In this document: positions 56,549 to 64,000 of the stretch, piece after piece
How the letters are laid out: every line of letters begins with the position of its first letter
Position numbering within the stretch: position 1 is the first letter of the stretch
From: Boesenbergia rotunda
Lineage: Eukaryota; Streptophyta; Magnoliopsida; Zingiberales; Zingiberaceae
Assembly: GCA_024364735.1 (NCBI GenBank)
Contig: JAGFNQ010001190.1
Coordinates: 1 to 64,000 of the forward strand
Length of the DNA stretch: 64,000 nucleotides
Reading direction: 5' to 3'
Notes under the pieces: generated by a model
The model's input: the letters and a program-made list of their open reading frames with translations, nothing else
What the model was told of the DNA's origin: nothing
Databases searched by the model: none
Position numbers and translations under genes: made by a program

Positions 56549-57140
56549 CACTAAAAAAAAAATCAACGATTAGCGACGGATATTAATTATCCGTCGCTAA
56601 TACTGGGATCCAGGTCAAACCCCTAAAACTAGCGACGGAATAGGTCAAATCCGTCGCCAATAGCGACGGAATAATAATAAAAATAATCCATCGCTATTAG
56701 CGACGGATTGTAACTTGTTTATCACTAATAGCGACGGACAAGTTAGCTTCGTCGCTAAATTAGGTTTAATTTGCGTAGTTCGCCCCCCCCCCGGTCGCGC
56801 GTGATCAGCCTTCTCTCTTCTCTCTTCTCCGTTGCGTGTCCATCGTCCCCGGCGAATGCTCCTTCGGCGAACCCTCCTCCAGTCACAGGTACACTGCATC
56901 TCGTAGGTTTCACGCATCTTCTTCACCGTCGACGATGTTCTTCCGGCAGGCTTGGCCCGTCGCGGCCATGCGCAGCCAGGCGCGGCTACTGCGGCCGCGC
57001 GAGGGCTGCTGCAGCCGTGCGCGGACTGTTGCGGCCGCGCGAGGGTTAGCGCAGCTGTCGCCGGGCGCAGCTGCCGCCGTGCGCAGTTGCCGCCGTGCGT
57101 AGTTGCCACCGGGCGCAGCTGTCGCCGGCCGCAATAGTAA
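56549..57140. mobile_element. CACTA-type element fragment with TAGCGACGGA repeats
   Basis: It starts CACTAAAAAAAAAATC and carries direct and inverted TAGCGACGGA / TCCGTCGCTA repeats (56570-56755), the subterminal pattern of another plant CACTA family. A GC-rich stretch follows (56770-57137) with a degenerate 20-30-bp repeat around GCGCAGCTGYCGCCG. No opposite terminus was found, so the right border is uncertain. ORFs in the GC-rich part overlap in several frames and have repeat-driven composition. Confidence 0.5.
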
Positions 57141-57968
57141 ACCCTAGGGATTAATTAAATATTAATTAATATATTAATTGATTAATTAATTGCTTAATTA
57201 ATTGATTAATTGTTTAATTAATTGATTAATTAAATGATTAACCGATCTGTTTAATTAATTAGAACGATATTATTTAGAATGATTATGCTTCTAATATGGT
57301 TTTGTTTGATTAATTCAAATGATATAATTTAATTATGTCTCTAATATGTCTTTTTTGATTAATTAGAATGCTATTATTTGATTATGCCTCTAATATGTTT
57401 TGTTTGATTAATTAGAATAATTTTGTTTGATTAATTAGAAACAAAGTTCGATAATTTAGATTGTTATTTGTGGTTGATAATGAATTGTTATTTGTGGTTG
57501 ATAATTCAGATACAATGTATCCGAATAAGGCATAGATATATAATAGATTAGAGCATGCTTATATATATATTTTTCATTTGGAGCATACTTATAATAACAA
57601 TACATTAGATGTAATGATCTTGGAACACTTAATGACATTATAAGATTATTTCTGTAGACAACACTTTTCTTCCTCTAAGGCTTCTAGAAATTGCAAATGA
57701 ACACATGTTAGGTGCAATAATAAATTTTTTCTGACAATTTAACTCTCAATATAATATGACATTTACCTCATCTTGCATCACTGTCAAGTGTGTTAACCAA
57801 GCTACATGTGTTCTTATAGCATCACAAATAGTATCATATTCATTTGGAAAGAAATGACAACTGTGTTTATTTTTTCACATCCTTATCAATGGAGATGCAG
57901 ATGCAATTAATGTGTAATGGAACACCATAAAGTAGTTTACTAACCGCATTGACAAGAACAATTGTACA
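57141..57968. other. AT-rich low-complexity DNA with TTAATTAATTGATTAA repeats
   Basis: 57145-57245 is nearly pure TTAATTAATTGATTAA variants. From 57260 to 57440 a degenerate repeat (TTTGATTAATTAGAA ... CTAATATG) recurs. No gene was found. It may be the interior of the preceding CACTA fragment. Confidence 0.5.
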
Positions 57969-58809
57969 TGATCCTGTCGCGAAGTGAGGTGCACATCCAA
58001 GAGTGAGATGGTCCCCGAGCGATACGAACTGCCAGGGTGGCGCTGACATGGCTTCGATCTGGCGACTGCCTGCAAAACAGTGACCATTAGCAAATCCGCC
58101 AGGGAGTTTCCTCGGTCAGGCACTTCGACGGTCAAGTCAGTATCCGCAGGATATAGTAGAGCAAATAGACATATAGTGGAAGAGAGAGCTCACACGCATA
58201 TCTGCGGAATGAGGAGTGGAGAGCTTATATAACCGGGGGAGCTGACAACCCCATGTCCGTGTCGACGAGACAGAGGTGTGGCAACTGTCAACTCGTATGA
58301 GAGCACCTGAAAGTGTCGCGGCATGGCGCGGGGTGCTGAGGCAATACGACGGTATTGAACGGATGGGATACCCGCGAGGGGTGTCATAAATGGGCAAGGT
58401 GCGTAGTACCCTGACAGCAGGATCGTACCCCGGATGTAATGACATAGGGCGGTGTAAGGACGATCTCAGCGGCGAATCCAGACAGAAATTTAAAAGGGTG
58501 CTCAAAAAAAATTTTAAAAAATATTTTTTCTATCAAATAAATATATCAAAAGACTAAAATACTATTGTATAAAAATTTATGCATACCAATAAAGTAATTA
58601 TTCCTAGACATCAAATTATAAATTATGATACAGTTTCAAGATGATTATTGTAATATATTATAGAGAAGGAAAGAATACTTATTAATTATATTGAAATAAT
58701 AAAGAACGCTGAAATATAATTATTAGCATTAGCATTAAAATAATTGATTATTTTTTATTAATTATTTTTCAAATGACAATTTTATAAAAAAAATTTAACA
58801 AATTTAAAA

Positions 58810-58840
<31 letters not shown>

Positions 58841-59082
58841 ATTGATCAGGTGCGGACCGCGGTGATTATCGGTGGACACCATCGGTGACCATCAGCGGCC
58901 TTCGGCCGCCGCCCTCGAACAAAACTATAACCTAGGGGGTGAGCGATGAATCTTAGGGGTAACGATGAACCCGTCGGGTAGCAATGAACCCGTCGGCATT
59001 AGGTAACGGCTGATCGGTCAGGTTGACCGATCATGCAGCTGTCTGATCGGTCAGGGAGGTCTCTGACCGATCAGAAAAATCA

Positions 59083-59125
<43 letters not shown>

Positions 59126-59650
59126 TGAATGTATTCAGAGCAAGGGGGTGCTTACGCACCCCCTCGCTCCCCCTTGGCTCCGCCGATGGACGATCTAGTT
59201 CGTAGCTCGAGCGCCGACCGGCGGGTCTGAGTGTCGAGGACCGGGTCAGGTAATGGCCAGGGAGCGTGGACCGCCACGCATCCGACTGGGAGAGTTGAGG
59301 CGCGATGTACGCCCTAAGTCGGTAGTTCGCTGAGCTGTATCTGTTTGGCTTTGTCTCGGTTCTGTGAGTTATCGGCTCCATGGGATGTTGAGGGAGGGTG
59401 GGCCGCCACGCGTCCAACTGAATGGCCTGGCCCCGATTCGGATTAGGGTGCGAGTTTATGTGCTTGAGTTAGGAGACGCTCGGGGTCGATCCGACCGACC
59501 GGGTCCCGGGGTCGGTCAGCGAGCGCCTCGGGGGTTTCCTGACTCAAGGACTCCCCCGGTGAGGTCGTCGTCATCCCTTCTGCAGGGCCTTTGTGGCGCC
59601 AGGCTGGCTGGCTGAGCGGGCCGAGCTACCCGTAAGCATGGCCGGGATCA
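57969..59650 (-). repeat. 3' LTR of the second Tat-like element, interrupted
   Basis: It starts TGATCCTGTCGCGAAGTG at 57969 and ends GCCGGGATCA at 59650. A 721-bp DNA element (58467-59187) interrupts it; without that it is about 950 bases, as in the other copies. Two copies of the GCGTGG-CCACGC block typical of the internal array (near 59262 and 59390) lie in this LTR. Confidence 0.8.
58467..59187. mobile_element. DNA element with 9-bp target duplication (MULE-like?)
   Basis: The perfect 9-bp repeat GGACGATCT flanks it (58458-58466 and 59188-59196). The ends CAGCGGCGAATCCAG and CTTGGCTCCGCCGAT are roughly inverted. Nine-base duplications are typical of Mutator-like elements, but the short inverted ends leave the class open. 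It contains two AT microsatellites (about 58813-58840 and 59087-59123) and two perfect GATCGGTCA dyads. No ORF of real character. Confidence 0.65.
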
Positions 59651-60273
59651 TAAGCGCCCCCTCAAGTCTAGTCGAAGGAGGCGTCGAGTTCGACTGACTG
59701 GACTGTCATCTATTGAAGTGAGCCTGGCGCACTCACATGGCCTGACTCTTCCTTGCCGACCTGGACGGCCGGCTGTGGGCGGGCATCCCGATCGGCAGAA
59801 CCCGTCACCTCACCCGTCTCTTCGGTTCTGGCTCCTCGGGATGCCCGAGCATATTCGAATTTCATGCATTTAACACCGCATTTAACCGCTACAACATGTC
59901 TCTTCCCCCAACGACGAAGCGTCCACCGCCTGTTATGTCGAATGATGAGCGGGCACGTGGGGTACTCCACCCCCGGGACTTTTCTGGGCCCGATCGGACG
60001 ACTCGCGTCCCCTGACGCTTACTTTCCGACCTGCCATCGGGCGACCGTCCTTGCTTTCGGGCCCCTATAAGTAGGAACTTATCAGGCGTTTTTTACCCTT
60101 GCATTTTTTACTCCAAACGTCGAAACGTTGTTTCTCAGTCCCTTACTAGGGTTCCGGCGAGGCATTCTGCTCCGTTCAGCTTCTCCGACGTCCTTTCTCC
60201 CGGTCAGTCTTCCTTCTCTTGTTTGCTTCTAATCGCCTCTTCATCTCCTTCCCCGTCCCCCTGGTATACTACT
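59651..60273 (+). promoter_or_regulatory. Promoter-like block of the antisense accessory ORF
   Basis: CCCCTATAAGTAGGAAC near 60064 would be a TATA box, and GGGTTCCGGCGAGGC near 60149 matches GGGTTCCGGTGAGATC at the corresponding place of the other Tat element. The ATG of the accessory ORF follows at 60274. Conservation across copies supports function; transcription is inferred. Confidence 0.45.
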
Positions 60274-62344
60274 ATGGTGTCGGTGCTTGATCACCATGAC
60301 CTCGAGCTGATCCGAACATACAACCATATCCCCTCCGACCATTCTCTCGTATTGCCCTCATCTTCCGACCAACCTGCTAGACCTCCGCCGCATTATATTA
60401 CCCTTTCTCGGGATCATCTGCAGGCCGTGCTGCGTTTCCTGGTTCACCCCTACATTTCCACCATCTGTCGTTACTTTCGTATTAACCTATCTCAATTGTC
60501 TCCGAATGCCATTCGGCTCCTTTATGGGTCAATCATCATCATCTCTTTGTATCAAATTCCCCTTCTTCCCGAAACCTTCTATTAATTCTTTTGCCCAAAA
60601 AGGCAAGAACCGGGTGACTTCTTCTTTCAGGCCCGATCGGGCACTTCTTTCCTGTCGAAACTCCGTCCTCCAACAAAGGTTGGAAGGAGAGATATTTCTA
60701 TATTCGTCCTATCCCGAGCCCGACTTGGTCGGTCAGCTTCCTGCTAAACTTTCCTACTCCCCCACCTTTGCACAAGGACTTCCAATCTTTCCCCCGGTAC
60801 CAATTTGCCTTCTCCTAGATCGGAGGTCGGCGTTTCCACGGGGGGCAGCTGCTGTGCGAGGACATCGTGTTCGGGCTCAGCCCGGCCCCACTTCGTCGGC
60901 CTTCCTCCTTCGGTGAGCACTTCATCCTCTTCCTTATCCTTTTAGGGCTTACTGAACATTGTTCCTCTTGCAGTTGATCTGATGCATTCTGTAGCTCTAG
61001 AGGAGGGCTACGACCTGGATGACGCAGAGCTAGAGGCCAGCGTGGCCGAGCGGTTAGCTGAGCGGGAGACTAACCCCCCCGTCTACTGAAGCGGCGCAAT
61101 CCCTTGTTCCTTCTGCCCCGCACTGGAGGATGAGGAAATCTCCTAGTCCAGCTCGGCGGATGAACAACCTTTAGCTCTCCGACGGAAGCGAGCACGTCGA
61201 GAGGAGCCCCCGACCTTAACGATTAATCCGACGATGGCCTCTTCTAGCCGACCCAGCGGCCGACGAGAGGGCAAGGATCCCGCTACTGATTCCGCTGTGC
61301 TGCTGTCTTCTTCCCCTCAGGTGTCCCCAGAGGAGCCTGCTCTCCCCCAGGCGGATGGGCTTTCCACTACCCGGTCGGGGGAGGCTGTCGAGGAGCGGCT
61401 GATGCATCTGCTGCCGCCTTCATTGTCCGACCAGACTATGAGCATGAGGGTGCCGAGCAGCGCGGCCCCTATATATGCGGACGTAGGACGTTCAGCTGCA
61501 CGGCTTGCTGGCTGACCATTTTCGATACGGTCTGCGAGAGAGCGACTTCTACGCTCTGAGCATCCGGGCTGATCAATTTATGGCGACAACCACCTAGGTA
61601 TAGCAATGTTGTCTCTGTTGTGGCTCCACTCTTTCCTTAGTTGAGATACTAATCGGTCTGTGTACCTGGTAGTTTTGGTCCACTAGCTACAGCATGTGCA
61701 TGTCCCTGCTATGTCATACCAAGTCTCGATTTCGAGCTGAGCAACGAGTGGAGTATCTGAAGGTCCGGCTTCGGCACACTCAGCTGGTTTCTAGTGACGC
61801 TTCCTTAAACAGCCTGAGGGCGGAAGTGATCGGCTTTCAGGACCTACTGGACCAGGCGAAGGACGAACTGGAGACTTCTAAAGCGCAGATTGTCATGGTC
61901 GACGCGGTGGCAGCTCAAGCGCAACGCCGGGTTGTACAGGCCGAACACACGCAACTTCGCGCTTGGAAAACCAAGGATCGGCTACAGGCGGACCTTCAGA
62001 AGACTCAGGCCGAGCTCCAGGAGGCGAACCAGGCTGTCGAGCCTTTACGTGCACAACTGGCGGCCAAAGAGCAGGAGGTTGGCTTGCCGACGAGTTAGTT
62101 GAGTGCTCAGGCTGAGGAGCTGAATCAGCTGCATGAGCGGCAGGCGACCTTGGAGGCAGCTCAGGAGGAGCTGGATTGGCTGCGCGGGCCACAGGCGACC
62201 TGGGAGACAGCTCAGGCAGAGCTGAAGGAGTTGCAGGCATATAAGGCGGAGGAAGTGACCCGGTGGGATGCTCGGCGGGTGGAATACATCAACTCGGATG
62301 AGTTCACCGAGCATGTATCCGAGCGTCTCCGAGCTGTACTTTGA
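60274..62344 (+). pseudogene. Accessory ORF of a Tat-like element (antisense), decayed
   Basis: Exon 1 (60274-60912) begins MVSVLDHHDLELIRTYNHIP and carries a domain reading YFRINLSQLSPNAIRLLYG, then EPGDFFFQARSGTSFL and SNKGWKERYFYI, and RFHGGQLLCEDIVFGLS. It resembles the plant 'putative gypsy-type transposon' domain. A 61-base intron (60913-60973) joins it in frame to MHSVALEEGYDLDDAELEAS. After a degenerate linker, a long coiled coil rich in Gln, Ala, Glu and Leu spans 61694-62344 (QAKDELETSK, DLQKTQAELQEA), with a stop at 62096 and the end SDEFTEHVSERLRAVL. Several shifts and stops make it a pseudogene. Its role in the element is unknown. Confidence 0.65.
60913..60973 (+). other. 61-bp intron of the accessory ORF
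   Basis: Donor TTCG|GTGAGC and acceptor CTCTTGCAG|TTGATC. Removal joins exons in phase 1. The homologous copy at 34391-34451 has an intron of the same length and phase with different interior sequence. Confidence 0.65.
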
Positions 62345-62789
62345 TGCCAGCAGTCCAGCATCCTGAGGTAACTCAGGCAGGGTGGGCACATTGCCTGCGA
62401 CCTACCTGACGCCTCGGTCACGATGTCGGACATGTCTGAGGACTTGCCGGAGGTGGTCTACCAGCCCTTCAAATGAGGGTCGGGATTTTGTTCTTTCTTC
62501 CTATCTGTCGTCTTGTAGGGGCTTGCCCCAGTTTGTATTGAATCATCTTTATTTCTTTTCATGCATCTTTCTTGGTCTCGGCCGAGCATTACCGACTCGT
62601 GTGATTGTTACCGAAAGTGAGTCGAGTGCGCGGACAATCAGCTTGTCCGGCTTCTCGAGCGCTGGTTGGAGGCAATGGAGCGCAATAGTTCCTAAGTGCC
62701 GCCCACTTGTGTGAGAGTGCGAAAATTCCCAAGTGTCGACCACTATAGGCCTTGCCTCGTGTTAAGAGCGGGTAGGTATGCCCGATCGG
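62345..62789. other. Spacer between accessory ORF and repeats
   Basis: Probable 3' end of the accessory transcript: a last open stretch (SVTMSDMSEDLPEVVYQPFK) ends near 62476. No other feature was found. Confidence 0.4.
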
Positions 62790-63115
62790 CCAGATCCCGG
62801 GGGCGTGGATCGCCACGCGCCAGATTGGGAGCGGGGCCGCAGGGTTTGTGGGAGCATGCCCACTCATAATTCGTGAGAGCTAGAGTCTGGCTTCTCGGTC
62901 GGGGACATCTCAGGGAGCATGGGCCGCCACGCGTCCGGCTTAGAGCCGAGCTGAGGGTCGCGGGAGCAGGCCCACTTATAACTCGCGAGAGCGAGAGTCT
63001 GACTTATCGGTCGGGGACATCTCAGGGAGCGTGAGCTGCCACGCATCCGGCTGAGAGCCGAGCTGAGGGTCGTGGGAGCAGACCCACTTATAATTCACTA
63101 GGGGTTGGAGTCAGG
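62790..63115. repeat. Three units of the Tat 117-bp-type repeat
   Basis: GGGGGCGTGGATCGCCACGC near 62798, CAGGGAGCATGGGCCGCC near 62911 and CAGGGAGCGTGAGCTGCC near 63024 mark three units of about 113 bases. Each is followed by GGGAGCA...CCCACTTATAA and a GCGAGAG-like part, as in the 40150-43830 array. Confidence 0.8.
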
Positions 63116-63129
63116 CCGCCCCTACAACC

Positions 63130-63558
63130 TGGCTGGCAGGTCAAACGTCCTTTCGGCTGTCACACCTGTCATATCCGCGATACGAGCCACTTCGTATCCG
63201 GTCTTATGATGCCTGCATTAATTGACGGCGACACATGTCCTTCGCTAAGCGGTGCCTCGGCCACTGAAGTGTCAGCGGCCGGTTACTTGCGCTTCGGGTG
63301 ACGAAACGTCTGCTGCCGAGAATGTGCGCGTCTCATCGGGCTTCGAGATCTGCCGTGGGTCTAATCGTAGGGACTCAATTCGATCATGCCTTTTTCCACG
63401 ACTCTGCTCGAACGGCTAGGATTGGCTGCGGCCCCCTATATGTAGGTGCCGGCTGCGGCCTCCCTCATAGCTTTCTTTCTTCCAGCACCCTTTCGCTTCC
63501 GTTGCCCTCCGTTTCTTAGCCAACTTTCCCAGTGACCCCATGTACTCTTTGAGATAAA
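63130..63558 (+). promoter_or_regulatory. Second promoter-like block
   Basis: It contains GACGAAACGTCTGCTGCC near 63300 and CCCCCTATATGTAGGTGCC near 63430, in the order seen at 59651-60273 and 39310-40140. An accessory-ORF-like frame starts at 63559. It appears to be a duplicated copy of the block. Confidence 0.4.
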
Positions 63559-64000
63559 ATGTTGGCAGCGGCCTTGAAGGCAGGATTTCTTCTAGATGAC
63601 GCCGAAATCGCCGCTCAAGCTGGCAAATCTTTGACTACCCCGGCGTCTGCTCCTTCGGCGGCGGTTTCCACTGATGTGCCTTCTTCAAGTAAGGAGAAGG
63701 TGCCGGCGGGGAAGGTGCCGGATTCCGATCTCGAGGTATTAGACGTGGATGCCTGTCCACTAGAGACCAGGCGCCGCAAGGATCGACTGGCCAACCATTC
63801 TCCTCCCTTCGGGACCACCACCACCCCTTCGTCAGGGAAAAGGGCCCGAGTTACGTCCCCTCCGGTAACCTCTTCGCCAACGACTCCGATTCTGCCTGCG
63901 TCCGTGCCCATTACTCCAACATCTTTTGTCCAGGGGACACTCTGCCGGTGCCCCCTTTGACCCAGGCTGGTTCTTCGGGCATCCGGGTCGATAGGCCTTC
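63559..64000 (+). CDS. Second accessory-ORF piece (exon-2-like), runs to window end
   Basis: The frame begins MLAAALKAGFLLDDAEIAAQ, matching the exon-2 start of the other copies (VALEEGYDLDDAELEAS at 60985; EDDFGMDDVELES on the minus strand near 34330). A Ser/Pro/Thr-rich low-complexity segment follows, including a basic KRARVTSPP patch. The frame closes at 63960, and the rest lies outside the window. It could be a later exon of a longer gene or a separate ORF. Confidence 0.45.

Larger units (their letters stand above)
57969..64000 (-). mobile_element. Second Tat-like element, 3' part (LTR, antisense ORF, repeats)
   Basis: It has the same LTR family as 38346-39309, followed by the same post-LTR block, then a plus-strand accessory ORF, three repeat units of the 117-bp type (62790-63115), a second promoter-like block and a second accessory ORF start. 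Gag-pol would lie beyond the window. The orientation is deduced from the LTR, whose sense is minus. Confidence 0.7.

Noticed and set aside
56645..57137. Ala/Arg-rich frames on both strands in the GC-rich block
   Set aside because: Overlapping frames driven by a short GC-rich repeat in a CACTA-type fragment; no family match.

Overview
The window is nuclear DNA of a flowering plant. It has single-exon and intact plant-type coding regions (a VQ-motif protein and an L-type lectin receptor kinase), plant tRNA primer binding sites, and plant lineages of Ty3-gypsy, Ty1-copia, CACTA and hAT elements. Nothing in it fixes the species; a monocot is only a guess. It is a transposon-dense, nested intergenic region. 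I find one intact host gene and one broken host gene; almost everything else is mobile DNA.

Layout. 1-4964: minus-strand element with a 2.7-kb LTR, a tRNA-Asp-type primer site and an odd Gln/Phe/Asn-rich plus 27-residue-repeat ORF, inserted into the integrase of a chromovirus. 4965-14500: chromovirus integrase/chromodomain end, one long LTR interrupted by a second 3.45-kb LTR, then primer site, gag, protease and the start of RT with a probable 65-bp intron. 14502-31000: a nest of decayed copia elements, a CACTA element with possible captured exons, an assembly gap, a small CACTA-like element and a hAT MITE. 31347-32278: intact VQ-motif gene. 32915-35571: an element whose two LTRs are inverted, yet it has a perfect 5-bp target duplication. 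36674-51057: an L-type lectin receptor kinase (minus) split by a 12.3-kb Tat-lineage gypsy element (38346-50614, duplication ACGAG); the Tat element carries a 117-bp tandem array that is itself interrupted by a solo LTR. 51359-52459: hAT element with a transposase C-terminus. 52670-57968: solo LTRs, microsatellites and a CACTA fragment. 57969-64000: a second Tat-like element with a spliced accessory ORF antisense to its LTR.

Three themes connect the elements. First, three LTR families carry arrays of paired short palindromes directly upstream of a TATA box, with different sequences but the same layout. Second, the Tat-type elements share a promoter-like block, an accessory ORF with a 61-bp intron, and a hairpin-rich 117-bp repeat, all in the region between pol and the 3' LTR. 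Third, several exact target-site duplications allow the order of insertions to be reconstructed. All identifications come from reading the sequence; no database search or alignment program was run.
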